Positions 52,957-61,728 of a stretch of DNA of 64,000 nucleotides are shown here, piece after piece. The stretch is from Roseiarcus sp963696665. GTDB lineage: Bacteria > Pseudomonadota > Alphaproteobacteria > Rhizobiales > Beijerinckiaceae. The notes beneath the pieces are model-generated. The model had not been told where the DNA came from, did not search any database, and saw only the letters and a list, made by a program, of their open reading frames with translations. The stretch is taken from the NCBI GenBank assembly GCA_963696665.1, contig CAVOLE010000005.1:248001-312000 (forward strand), given 5' to 3'. A program made the position numbers and the translations under genes. Position 1 is the first letter of the stretch; each line of letters starts with the position of its first letter.

Positions 52957-55920
52957 TCAGGCCAGGCATTCGTCAAGGATAGTTTTCAGCTGGGAGAGAT
53001 GCTTCGACATGAGCCCGGTCGCGGTCGCCGCCGACGCAGGACGGCCGGCGTAGCGGGCGCGCTTCGACTTGCCGCCGACCTGGCCCAGCACCCATTCGAG
53101 ATAAGGCTCGACGAAGCCCCAGGCGCCCATGTTCTTGGGCTCCTCCTGACACCAGACGACCTCCGCCTTCTTGAAACGGGAGAGCTCCTTCACCAGCGCC
53201 TTGACCGGGAAAGGATAGAGCTGCTCGACCCTGAGCAGGTACACGTCGTCGACGCCGCGCTTCTCGCGCTCATCATAAAGATCGTAGTAGACCTTGCCCG
53301 AGCACACGACGACGCGGCGGATCTGATCGTCCTTGGCGAGCTTGATCTTTTCGCCCTTATGCGTCTCCGCGTGATCCCACAACAAGCGATGAAAGCTCGT
53401 TCCCGGGCCGAAGGCTTCGAGGTTTGAGACCGCGCGCTTGTTGCGCAGCATCGACTTCGGCGTCATCGCAATTAGCGGCTTGCGGAACTCGCGCTTGAGC
53501 TGGCGCCTCAATGCATGGAAGAAATTGGCCGGCGTCGTGCAGACCACGACCTGCATATTGTCTTCGGCGCAGAGCTGAAGGTAGCGCTCGAGGCGCGCGG
53601 ATGAATGCTCCGGCCCCTGGCCCTCGTAGCCATGCGGCAGCAGGCAGACGAGCCCCGACATGCGGAGCCACTTCCTTTCGCCGCCCGAGATGAACTGGTC
53701 GAACACGACCTGAGCGCCGTTGGCGAAATCGCCGAATTGCGCCTCCCATAGGACGAGCGCGTTCGGCTCAGCCAGCGAATAGCCGTACTCGAAGCCGAGC
53801 ACCGCCTCTTCCGACAGCATCGAGTTGATGACTTCGTAGCGCGCCTGTCCGTCGCGGATGTGGTTCAGAGGGATGTATCGCGCTTCGGTCTCTTGATCGA
53901 TGAGCGCCGAATGGCGCTGTGAGAACGTGCCCCGCTCGCTGTCCTGGCCGGACAAGCGAACCGGAAAGCCCTCGTCGAGAAGCGCGCCGAAGGCCAGCGC
54001 CTCGGCGGTCGACCAGTCGATCCCCTCGCCAACCTTGATTGCCGCGCGGCGGTTCTCGAGGAAGCGACTGATGGTTTTATGAACCTTGAAGCCTTCCGGC
54101 GCCACGGTGATCCGCTCGCCGATCGCGCGCAGGCGATCAAGGTTGACGCCAGTCTTGCCGCGGCGATCGTCGTCGGCGATCTCCCGCGACGCCTTGACGC
54201 CCGCCCAGCGGCCGTCGAGCCAATCGGCCTTGTTGGCGGAATAGGATTGGCCGGCCTCGAATTCGGCCTCCAGCCGTTGGCGCCAGTCAGAGCGCATCTT
54301 GTCGACCTCGCCCTGGGTGACGACGCCTTCGCCGATAAGCTTCTCGGCGTAGATCTGTTGCGTCGTCGGGTGGGAGCGGATGAGTCGATACATGATCGGC
54401 TGGGTGAACGAAGGCTCGTCGCCTTCGTTGTGGCCGAAGCGCCGATAGCAGAACATGTCGATGACGACGGGCTTATGGAACTTCTGCCGGTATTCGGTCG
54501 CGACCTTGGCGCAGAAGACGACCGCTTCCGGATCATCGCCATTCACGTGAAAGATCGGCGCCTCGACAAGCTTGGCGACATCGGAAGGATAGGGCGAGGA
54601 GCGCGAATAGCGCGGATAGGTGGTGAAGCCGATCTGGTTGTTGACGATGAAATGCAGCGAGCCGCCGGTTCTGTGGCCGCGCAGGCCCGAGAGGCCGAAG
54701 CATTCGGCCACCACGCCTTGTCCGGCGAAGGCGGCGTCGCCGTGGATGAGAAGCGGCAGAGCCTTCGACCGCTCTATGAGGTCGTTGAGCTGATCCTGCT
54801 TGGCGCGCACCTTGCCGAGAACGACTGGATCGACGATCTCGAGATGCGACGGGTTGGCGGTCAGCGAGAGGTGAACGCTGTTGCCGTCGAACTCGCGGTC
54901 CGAAGACGCGCCGAGGTGATATTTGACGTCGCCGGAGCCTTCGACTTCATCGGGCGAAGCCGAACCGCCCTTGAACTCGTGGAAGATGACGCGGTGCGGC
55001 TTGCCCATCACTTGGCTCAGCACATTGAGCCGGCCGCGATGAGCCATGCCGAGAGCGATTTCTCGCAAGCCAAGCTGGCCGCCGCGCTTGATGATCTGCT
55101 CGAGCGCCGGAATCATCGCTTCCGCGCCATCGAGTTCGAAGCGCTTGGCGCCGGCAAATTTGACGTCGAAGAAATTCTCGAAGCCCTCGGCCTCGATCAG
55201 CTTGCCGAGGATCGCCCGCTTGCCCTCGCGCGTGAACTGGATTTCCTTGTCGGGCCCCTCGACGCGCTCCTGGATCCAGGCCTTTTCCGCCGGATCGGAA
55301 ATATGGACAAATTCGAAGCCGATCGTGCCGCAATAGGTCCGCCGAAGGATCGCGAGCATTTCGCGAACGGTCGCATATTCGAGCCCGAGCACATGATCGA
55401 TGAAGATCTTGCGGTCGTAGTCGGACTCCTGGAACCCGTAGGTCGAGGGATGGAGCTCCTCATGGTCCCGTTGCGACTCGAGACCGAGCGGATCGAGATT
55501 GGCGTAGAGATGGCCACGCATGCGGTAAGCGCGGATCATCATGAGCGCACGCACCGAGTCGCGGGTCGCCCGGCGAATGTCGTCCTCGCTCGGCGCCGCT
55601 TTCAGCCCGGCTTCCTGCGCCTTGGCGCGCAGCTTCTCGGCGACGGCCTTTTCCGTCGCAGGCCAATCGCCGTCCAGCGCGTTGATGAGATCGCCCTTGG
55701 GGATCGCGGGCCAATTGGGCTTGCGCCATGACGCGCCGCGCTCGGTTTTGGCTACGCTCGCCGGATCATCGCCGAGGGCTGCAAAGAATTCGCGCCAGCC
55801 GGGTTCGACCGACTGTGGGTCTTTCTGGTATTGCGCCTGCAACGCTTCGATGTAGGCGCTGTTCGCGCCGTACAGAAACGATGTTTGCAGCAGTGCTTGA
55901 TTGACGTCCTGACGAGCCAC
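52957..55920 (-). CDS. sucA: 2-oxoglutarate dehydrogenase E1 component
   Basis: A 987-aa ThDP enzyme decarboxylating 2-oxoglutarate. N-terminal FLYGANSAYIEALQAQYQKD, ThDP/Mg motif HVNGDDPEAVVFCAKVATEY with RFGHNEGDEP, a catalytic-loop region GMAHRGRLNVLSQVMGKPHR, and C-terminal ILCGDEV-like block QEEPKNMGAWGFVEPYLEWV. Full length for the family. GTG start preceded by AAGGAGT. The sucD stop is 15 bp upstream, so the two are cotranscribed. Confidence 0.97.
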   Translation of the reverse strand: MARQDVNQALLQTSFLYGANSAYIEALQAQYQKDPQSVEPGWREFFAALGDDPASVAKTERGASWRKPNWPAIPKGDLINALDGDWPATEKAVAEKLRAKAQEAGLKAAPSEDDIRRATRDSVRALMMIRAYRMRGHLYANLDPLGLESQRDHEELHPSTYGFQESDYDRKIFIDHVLGLEYATVREMLAILRRTYCGTIGFEFVHISDPAEKAWIQERVEGPDKEIQFTREGKRAILGKLIEAEGFENFFDVKFAGAKRFELDGAEAMIPALEQIIKRGGQLGLREIALGMAHRGRLNVLSQVMGKPHRVIFHEFKGGSASPDEVEGSGDVKYHLGASSDREFDGNSVHLSLTANPSHLEIVDPVVLGKVRAKQDQLNDLIERSKALPLLIHGDAAFAGQGVVAECFGLSGLRGHRTGGSLHFIVNNQIGFTTYPRYSRSSPYPSDVAKLVEAPIFHVNGDDPEAVVFCAKVATEYRQKFHKPVVIDMFCYRRFGHNEGDEPSFTQPIMYRLIRSHPTTQQIYAEKLIGEGVVTQGEVDKMRSDWRQRLEAEFEAGQSYSANKADWLDGRWAGVKASREIADDDRRGKTGVNLDRLRAIGERITVAPEGFKVHKTISRFLENRRAAIKVGEGIDWSTAEALAFGALLDEGFPVRLSGQDSERGTFSQRHSALIDQETEARYIPLNHIRDGQARYEVINSMLSEEAVLGFEYGYSLAEPNALVLWEAQFGDFANGAQVVFDQFISGGERKWLRMSGLVCLLPHGYEGQGPEHSSARLERYLQLCAEDNMQVVVCTTPANFFHALRRQLKREFRKPLIAMTPKSMLRNKRAVSNLEAFGPGTSFHRLLWDHAETHKGEKIKLAKDDQIRRVVVCSGKVYYDLYDEREKRGVDDVYLLRVEQLYPFPVKALVKELSRFKKAEVVWCQEEPKNMGAWGFVEPYLEWVLGQVGGKSKRARYAGRPASAATATGLMSKHLSQLKTILDECLA

Positions 55921-55935
55921 GGACGGGACTCCTTT

Positions 55936-56822
55936 TTACTTGCCGTGCAACAGATCGGCCAATGTCTTGCCGAGCCGAGCCGGAGAGGGCGAGACGCGGA
56001 CGCCAGCCGCCTCCATCGCCGCAATCTTGTCATCGGCGCCCCTTTGCCGCCAGCGATGATCGCGCCTGCATGCCCCATGCGCCGCCCGGAGGGGGCGGTG
56101 CGCCCGGCGATGAAGCCAACGACCGGCTTTGAACGGCCCCGCCTGGCCTCGTCCTTCAGAAACTCGGCGGCGTCCTCTTCGGCCTGCCCGCCGATTTCCC
56201 CGATCATCACGATCGCCTGGGTCTTGGGATCGCCTATAAACATGGCGAGCACATCGACAAATTCCAAGCCCTTGATCGGGTCGCCGCCGATCCCGACCGC
56301 CGTCGTCTGCCCGAGACCCTCGCGCGTCGTCTGAAAGACCGCCTCGTAGGTCAGTGTGCCCGAGCGCGAGACGACGCCGACGCTGCCGCGCGTAAAGATA
56401 TTGCCTGGCATGATGCCGATCTTGCATTCGCCGGCAGTCATGACGCCTGGGCAATTCGGACCGATCAGGGTCGACTTCGAGCCCTGCAGCGCCCGCTTGA
56501 CCCGCGCCATGTCGAGGACCGGAATGCCCTCGGTGATGCAGACGATGAGCGGCGTCTCGGCGTCGATCGCTTCGCAGATCGCGTCCGCGGCGCCCGCCGG
56601 CGGCACATAGATCACGCTCGCGTCGGCGCCGGTTTTCTCCCGCGCTTCGACGACTGTGTCGAAGACCGGCAGCCCGAGATGGATCGAGCCGCCCTTGCCG
56701 GGCGAGACGCCGCCCACGAGCTTGGTCCCGTAAGCCATCGCCTGCTCGGAATGGAACGTGCCGTTCTTGCCTGTGAAGCCCTGGGTGATGACCTTGGTGT
56801 CGGCGTCGACGAGAATGGACAT
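55936..56822 (-). CDS. sucD: Succinyl-CoA synthetase alpha subunit, one-base frameshift near C-terminus
   Basis: Together with SucC makes succinate and a nucleoside triphosphate from succinyl-CoA. CoA-binding domain with TQGFTGKNGTFHSEQAMAYG and GGVSPGKGG, then the active-site His in RMGHAGAIIAGGKG. After GGKG the frame must shift: one base is missing in a run of four C (56039-56042 on the plus strand). The corrected reading gives GADDKIAAMEAAGVRVSPSP and ends KTLADLLHGK, exactly as in other SucD proteins of about 295 aa. I treat it as an intact gene with a homopolymer error. Confidence 0.92.
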
Positions 56823-56846
56823 GAGAGGCTTTCGGCGATTGGCGGT

Positions 56847-57272
56847 TCAATTCGATTGGAACGGATTTTCGCAGCGGACGGAGCCATACATCTGGCCGTG
56901 GTTGAGGTCTTCGCTATAGAGGACAGCGGCGCCCAAACGCTCCGCAGCGGCGACGATTTGGCTATCCCAGTAGCGCAGTTGGCGCCGCCGTTGCACGATC
57001 AGCGCTAACTCGACGGCTTGGCGATCCACTTCGACAAGCGGGAAACGGAAGAGCCACCCCACCCATTCCGCCACCTCGTCAACAGTCAGCGGACGCGGCA
57101 TCTTCCGCGCCTTCTGAACGTTATCGACGAACTCTCCGATAACTTGGGTCGAGATGCCGACATCCGCGCTCGCGACGATGTCTCGGGCGCGGCGAAATTT
57201 CGGAGGATGCGCCTCCCGCCCCGTGGCTGCGTAGACGAGAACGTTCGTATCGAGAAACGCCTTACCGCTCAT
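56847..57272 (-). CDS. PIN-domain toxin (VapC-type)
   Basis: A 141-aa PIN ribonuclease: catalytic Asp in FLDTNVLVYAAT, Glu in STQVIGEFVDNVQKARKM, later acidic residues in RYWDSQIVAAAERLGAAVLY and SEDLNHGQ. All four acidic positions are present, so it should be active. It overlaps the antitoxin gene by 11 bp and lies directly upstream of sucD, inserted between sucC and sucD. The gene runs in the same direction as the TCA genes, so it would be read from any transcript crossing the cluster. Confidence 0.92.
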   Translation of the reverse strand: MSGKAFLDTNVLVYAATGREAHPPKFRRARDIVASADVGISTQVIGEFVDNVQKARKMPRPLTVDEVAEWVGWLFRFPLVEVDRQAVELALIVQRRRQLRYWDSQIVAAAERLGAAVLYSEDLNHGQMYGSVRCENPFQSN

Positions 57273-57495
57273 GGGTTTCCTCGCGATCGAACTTCCAATC
57301 AGGCGCCATGCGGCCCTTGGAGGTATCCATCAGCTGCAGAAGCTGCTTTGGCGCCTCAGCGAGCCTTTCGTCGCGGTTGGCGAGGTCAGCTAGAAATTCA
57401 CGGACGAAAGCGTTAACGGTCGTTTTCTTCTCGGCCGCGACGATACGGACCTTGTCAAGGATATCTTCATCGATCGCGAGCGTAACGTTTTTCAT
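57262..57495 (-). CDS. Ribbon-helix-helix antitoxin (DUF6364-like)
   Basis: A 77-aa antitoxin: a short beta strand MKNVTLAIDEDILDKVRIVA and helix AEKKTTVNAFVREFLADLAN, the ribbon-helix-helix DNA-binding pattern, then a polar tail that should wrap the toxin. Start is the ATG preceded by GAGGCTAAG; an upstream in-frame ATG would include an unrelated basic stretch. The operator-like palindrome lies 14 bp upstream. Pairs with the adjacent PIN toxin. Confidence 0.87.
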   Translation of the reverse strand: MKNVTLAIDEDILDKVRIVAAEKKTTVNAFVREFLADLANRDERLAEAPKQLLQLMDTSKGRMAPDWKFDREETHER

Positions 57496-57508
57496 CTTAG
57501 CCTCGAGG

Positions 57509-57531
57509 ACACAGTATATGTGTAACTGTGT
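57509..57531. promoter_or_regulatory. Operator-like inverted repeat of the toxin-antitoxin promoter
   Basis: ACACAGT (57509-57515) and ACTGTGT (57525-57531) form a perfect 7-bp inverted repeat with a 9-bp AT-rich spacer (ATATGTGTA), unlike the surrounding GC-rich DNA. It lies immediately upstream of the antitoxin start, where the antitoxin, alone or with toxin, would bind and repress. Confidence 0.6.
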
Positions 57532-57559
57532 TCTGCTTTCCAACCCTTTCTCATGCAAC

Positions 57560-57931
57560 CTAAAGCCGGTCCAGTTCCCGAACCGTCAACGTGCTGTCCG
57601 CGTCGCCGGTGTTGAGCGTAGTGCTCGGCTCGAACATCAAAACGACGGGCTCCGGCGAAAGCGACCGGGGCCGGTGTTCGACGCCCCGCGGAACGACGAC
57701 AAAATCACCTTCGCCCATTTCCGAGACGCCATCGCGAAAATCAATCGCGATCCGCCCGCGCAGCACGAAGAAAGCCTCATCCTCGTACTCGTGCGCGTGC
57801 CAATCGAACTGATCTCCGAACTTCGCCACCTTGACTTGGGCCTCGTTGACGTCGCCGACGATGAACGGATGAAAGACTTGCCTGACCTTCCGGTCGACCG
57901 CCTCGAGAACGTTGATCTTGGATGGGGGCAT
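57560..57931 (-). CDS. Cupin-domain protein
   Basis: A 123-aa single-domain cupin: the first motif WHAHEYEDEAFFVLRGRIAI carries two His and a Glu for metal, and the second motif GDFVVVPRGVEHRPRSLS carries a His. It resembles small cupins of unknown function found across alphaproteobacteria. It lies between sucC and the toxin-antitoxin genes, 37 bp after the sucC stop. Confidence 0.92.
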   Translation of the reverse strand: MPPSKINVLEAVDRKVRQVFHPFIVGDVNEAQVKVAKFGDQFDWHAHEYEDEAFFVLRGRIAIDFRDGVSEMGEGDFVVVPRGVEHRPRSLSPEPVVLMFEPSTTLNTGDADSTLTVRELDRL

Positions 57932-57968
57932 CGGCGTGTCTTCCTGGTCGTGATATGCGCTTGCGTCC

Positions 57969-59168
57969 TTAGGCCCGCGCCCTCACCGCGTTCACGATCT
58001 TCTGCGCCGCGTCGTCGAGGTCGTCCGCCGGGATGACGTCGAGGCCGGATTCGCGGAGGATTTTCTTGCCAAGGTCGACGTTGGTGCCCTCAAGGCGCAC
58101 GACCAGCGGAACCTTGAGGCCCACTTCCTTCACTGCGGCGATCACGCCCTCGGCGATGATGTCGCAGCGCATGATGCCGCCGAAAATATTGACCAGAATC
58201 CCCTTCACGTTCGGATCGGCGGTGATGATCTTGAACGCCGCAGCGACCTTGTCCTTGGAGGCGCCGCCTCCGACGTCGAGGAAGTTCGCCGGGCTTTCGC
58301 CGTAGAGCTTGATGATGTCCATCGTCGCCATGGCGAGCCCGGCCCCATTGACCATGCAGCCGATCGAGCCCTCGAGCGCGACATAGTTGAGATCGTGCTT
58401 GGAGGCTTCAATCTCCTTGGCGTCTTCCTCGCTCTCGTCGCGCAACGCGGCGATGTCGGGGTGACGGTAAAGCGCGTTATCGTCGAACGACACTTTGGCG
58501 TCGAGCACGCGCAATTGGCCGTTCGACATGACGATCAGCGGATTGATCTCCAGCATCGACATGTCTTTCGCCAGGAAAGCGGCGTAGAGCTTGGCGACGA
58601 GGTTCTCCGTCTGCTTGGCGAGATCACCCGTAAGCTCGAGCGCGCGGGCCGCCGCGCGCCCGTGATGGGGCATGATCCCGGTCGCCGGGTCGACAGTGAA
58701 GCTCCTGATCTTTTCCGGCGTATTGTGAGCGACATCCTCGATATTGACCCCGCCCTCGGTCGAGAGGACGAAGGCCACTCGGCTCTTCTGCCGGTCGACC
58801 AGCGCCGAAAGATAGAGCTCCCGGTCGATCGTCGCGCCGTCCTCGATGTACAAGCGATTGACCTGCTTGCCGTTGCGGCCGGTCTGCACCGTCACCAGCG
58901 TCGCGCCGAGCATCTGCGTTGCGAACGTCTTGACTTCGTCGACCGAGCGGGCGAGCCGTACGCCGCCCTTGTCGCCAGCGGCGGCCTCCGTGAAGCGGCC
59001 CTTGCCGCGGCCGCCGGCGTGGATCTGGCTCTTCACCACCCAGATCGGCCCGGCGAGCTTCTTGGCGCCCTCCACCGCCTCGTCCGGCGTGAACGCGGGA
59101 AAGCCGGAGGCGATCGGGACGCCGAACGCTCTCAGCACCGCCTTGGCCTGGTATTCGTGGATGTTCAT
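57969..59168 (-). CDS. sucC: Succinyl-CoA synthetase beta subunit (ADP/GDP-forming)
   Basis: A 399-aa ATP-grasp subunit: NIHEYQAKAVLRAFGVPIAS, the nucleotide region VVKSQIHAGGRGKGRF, and C-terminal VNIFGGIMRCDIIAEGVIAA. Full length for the family. Normally sucD follows at once, but here a cupin and a toxin-antitoxin pair intervene over about 1.1 kb. A perfect hairpin lies between mdh and this gene. Confidence 0.97.
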   Translation of the reverse strand: MNIHEYQAKAVLRAFGVPIASGFPAFTPDEAVEGAKKLAGPIWVVKSQIHAGGRGKGRFTEAAAGDKGGVRLARSVDEVKTFATQMLGATLVTVQTGRNGKQVNRLYIEDGATIDRELYLSALVDRQKSRVAFVLSTEGGVNIEDVAHNTPEKIRSFTVDPATGIMPHHGRAAARALELTGDLAKQTENLVAKLYAAFLAKDMSMLEINPLIVMSNGQLRVLDAKVSFDDNALYRHPDIAALRDESEEDAKEIEASKHDLNYVALEGSIGCMVNGAGLAMATMDIIKLYGESPANFLDVGGGASKDKVAAAFKIITADPNVKGILVNIFGGIMRCDIIAEGVIAAVKEVGLKVPLVVRLEGTNVDLGKKILRESGLDVIPADDLDDAAQKIVNAVRARA

Positions 59169-59194
59169 GGGCTCCGAAGACCTCAAAGAAAAGA

Positions 59195-59215
59195 ACGCCC
59201 GCCGACGGCGGGCGT
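59195..59215 (-). terminator. Hairpin between mdh and sucC, possible terminator or attenuator
   Basis: A perfect 9-bp stem ACGCCCGCC / GGCGGGCGT with a 3-nt loop, followed on the minus strand by TTCTTTTCTTTG. It lies 9 bp after the mdh stop and 27 bp before sucC. The T-tract is interrupted, so partial termination or mRNA processing to adjust the mdh:suc ratio is plausible. Confidence 0.6.
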
Positions 59216-59224
59216 AAGCGGCGA

Positions 59225-60190
59225 TCAGGCGGCGAGGGCGGGATTGATCCCCTTGCACGCCTCCATCAGACCATGAACCGCGGCGACCGACTTGGCGAAC
59301 ATCGCTTTTTCGTTCTCATCGAACGTGATCTCGATAATGCGCTCGACGCCGTTCGCGCCGACCACCACCGGCACGCCCACATAGGCGTCTCTGACGCCGT
59401 ACTGGCCGCTCAAGTGGGCCGCACAGGGCAAGACGCGGCGCTGATCCTTGAGATAGGATTCCGCCATCGCGATCGCCGAAGCGGCCGGCGCATAAAACGC
59501 CGAACCGGTTTTGAGCAGGTTGACGATTTCGCCCCCGCCCTTGCGCGTCCGCTCGACGATGGCGTCGAGCCTCGCCTGCGTCGTCCAACCCATTTTGACG
59601 AGATCAGGCAGCGGAATGCCCGCGACCGTCGAATAGCGGACGGAGGGAACCATATCGTCGCCATGGCCGCCAAGCACGAAGGCGGTCACGTCTTCAACCG
59701 ACACCTGCAGTTCCTCAGCCAGAAAATAGCGAAAGCGCGCGGAATCAAGCACCCCGGCCATGCCGACGACCTTTTTGGCGGGCAGCCCGCACAACTTCTG
59801 CAACGCCCACACCATGGCGTCGAGCGGGTTGGTGATGCAGATGACGAAGGCCTCGGGGGCGTGCGTCTTGATGCCCGCCCCGACCGCATCCATGACCTTG
59901 AGGTTGATGCTGAGCAGGTCATCGCGGCTCATGCCGGGCTTGCGGGGGACCCCGGCGGTGACGATGACGACGTCGGCGCCGGCTATCGCCGAATAGTCGC
60001 TCGCGCCGGCCAGCCGCGCGTTGACGCTCTCAACCGGGGTCGATTCCGCCAAATCCAGCGCCTTGCCCTGCGGAACTCCGTCGATGATGTCGAAGAGGAC
60101 GATGTCGCCCAGCTCTTTCAGCGCCGCCAGGAACGCCAACGTCCCGCCAATCTGTCCGGCTCCGATCAGACCAATCTTCTTGCGCGCCAT
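59225..60190 (-). CDS. mdh: Malate dehydrogenase
   Basis: A 321-aa NAD-dependent enzyme oxidising malate to oxaloacetate, of the LDH-like group found in alphaproteobacteria. NAD loop KKIGLIGAGQIGGTLAFLAA, substrate Arg in AGVPRKPGMSRDDLL, catalytic His in LGGHGDDMVPSVRYSTVAGI. Start is the ATG giving MARKKIG; upstream sequence does not fit. First gene of the TCA block; its promoter must lie within the preceding 325 bp. Confidence 0.96.
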   Translation of the reverse strand: MARKKIGLIGAGQIGGTLAFLAALKELGDIVLFDIIDGVPQGKALDLAESTPVESVNARLAGASDYSAIAGADVVIVTAGVPRKPGMSRDDLLSINLKVMDAVGAGIKTHAPEAFVICITNPLDAMVWALQKLCGLPAKKVVGMAGVLDSARFRYFLAEELQVSVEDVTAFVLGGHGDDMVPSVRYSTVAGIPLPDLVKMGWTTQARLDAIVERTRKGGGEIVNLLKTGSAFYAPAASAIAMAESYLKDQRRVLPCAAHLSGQYGVRDAYVGVPVVVGANGVERIIEITFDENEKAMFAKSVAAVHGLMEACKGINPALAA

Positions 60191-60515
60191 AGGATCTTTT
60201 CCGCATTGCGTGACCGCCGTGCTTTGCCGCACTGCGGTCGCTTGGCCGGTGCTATCGACCTATCGATGCACGCGATCAAGCCAAACTTTTGGCCAAGGAG
60301 CTGAAAAAGCGCTGCAGGCCGCACGGGGCAAATCAAATCCATGTATTTTTCCAAGACCATGCTCCGGTCTCGGAATGGCGGAGGATTGGCTCAGTCGAGA
60401 GGCGCCTATTTCTCAGGCAAACCTAGAGGCAGGGCGCTCCGAACGCTCGCTTTGCCAAATATTTAACGTCCTCTCCTCGAATTTGGCGCAGATCGAGCTT
60501 CTCGCTGCGCCCCCA
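60191..60515. other. Intergenic region upstream of mdh, about 325 bp
   Basis: No gene supported. A 14-bp inverted repeat GCCAAA-CT-TTTGGC (60280-60293) lies about 95 bp before the mdh start and might be an operator. AT-rich blocks (CAAATATTTAACG near 60457-60469, CATGTATTTTTCC near 60338-60350) could be promoter elements. On the minus strand the arginase stop lies at the far end. Confidence 0.45.
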
Positions 60516-61478
60516 TCAATAAACGTAGCGTCCGAACAGGCTCGCGGTCAGGTCGACAAGCAGAAGCGCGCTTTTTCCCCGCTCGTCTAGGAACGGATTG
60601 AGCTCGACGAGATCGAGCGAGGGCTTGAGGCCAGATTCGTACAACAGCTCCATGACAAGATGCGCCTCGCGGTAGGTCGCCCCGCCCGGGACGGCGGTGC
60701 CGACGCCCGGCGCGATCGCGGGGTCGAGAAAGTCGACGTCCAGACTGACATGCAAAAGGCCGTTGCGGGCGCGAACGCGATCGATGATGCGACGAATCGA
60801 GACCGCGAAGCCGTCTTCATCCAGCCTCCGCATGTCGACCACGTCGACGCCGCGAGTTTGCAAGAGCCGCCGTTCGCCCGTGTCGATCGACCGGATGCCG
60901 AACAGGTGCAGCCGCGCGGGATCGACCAATCCGTGCGGTTCGCCCCCGAACACGCCCTCGAGCCCGGGCTCGCCACATAGCATCGCGAGCGACATGCCGT
61001 GCATGTTCCCCGAAGGCGAGGTCAGCGGCGTGTTGAAGTCCGAATGGGCGTCGAGCCATAGCACGAACAATTCGCGCCCCGCCTCGGACGCGAAGCGGGC
61101 GACGCCGCCGATCGAGCCCATCGCCAGGCTGTGATCGCCGCCGAGGACGATCGGGGTCCGTCCGGAGCGCGCGACCGCATAGGTTTCGCGGGCGAGCAAT
61201 TGCGCCCAGGCCGCGACATGGGCGAACCGATGCGCCTTGCCGTCCGGCGCGGGCGCGTGGATCGGCAGATGGGGGTGCGCGAGATCTCCCCGGTCATCGA
61301 CGTCATGGCCCAGGTCCCTCAGCGTCTCCACAATCCCTGCCGTGCGCAGCATGGCCGGCCCCATCGCCGCGCCCGCCACGCCCGCCCCGGCATCGATCGG
61401 CGCGCCGAGGAGGGTGATCGGCCGTGGAAGGGGCAAAGTCGCCCCGCCGCCGTCCTCGGCGATCGGTTTCGGGCTCAA
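60516..61478 (-). CDS. rocF: Arginase
   Basis: A 320-aa binuclear-manganese enzyme hydrolysing arginine to ornithine and urea. Metal motifs VLGGDHSLAMGS, WLDAHSDFNTP (DAHxD) and HVSLDVDFLDP (DxDxxDP) are all present, with SGNMHGMSLAML binding substrate. The start is assigned to a TTG (SPKPIAEDGG) behind AAAGGAGA; a GTG five codons upstream is also possible. Divergent from cysS by about 250 bp. Agmatinase is an alternative, but the SGNMHGM segment favours arginase. Confidence 0.9.
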   Translation of the reverse strand: MSPKPIAEDGGGATLPLPRPITLLGAPIDAGAGVAGAAMGPAMLRTAGIVETLRDLGHDVDDRGDLAHPHLPIHAPAPDGKAHRFAHVAAWAQLLARETYAVARSGRTPIVLGGDHSLAMGSIGGVARFASEAGRELFVLWLDAHSDFNTPLTSPSGNMHGMSLAMLCGEPGLEGVFGGEPHGLVDPARLHLFGIRSIDTGERRLLQTRGVDVVDMRRLDEDGFAVSIRRIIDRVRARNGLLHVSLDVDFLDPAIAPGVGTAVPGGATYREAHLVMELLYESGLKPSLDLVELNPFLDERGKSALLLVDLTASLFGRYVY

Positions 61479-61728
61479 GACGTCTCCTTTCACGGCCAAT
61501 TTCTCCGCCCTTAGGCGCCGCACGTCTTGACAATAGGGCGCCGCCTCTCCATTGCATGCGCGATGACGCCCGCGCTCCGCATTATCCGGATTTGCATCAT
61601 TAGCCGCTAGCTCCCGGCTGGCTGATTCGCGTCTCCTCATTCCTCAAAATCATCGAGAAGCGATCATCCGGCCAACCGGGCGACGTCCGTTTGTACGCCG
61701 TTAGAGATCACGCCGACGAGAATCGCCG

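Noticed and set aside
54079..55731. 550-codon plus-strand ORF opposite sucA
   Set aside because: Shadow frame of sucA; composition and lack of domains show it is not a gene.
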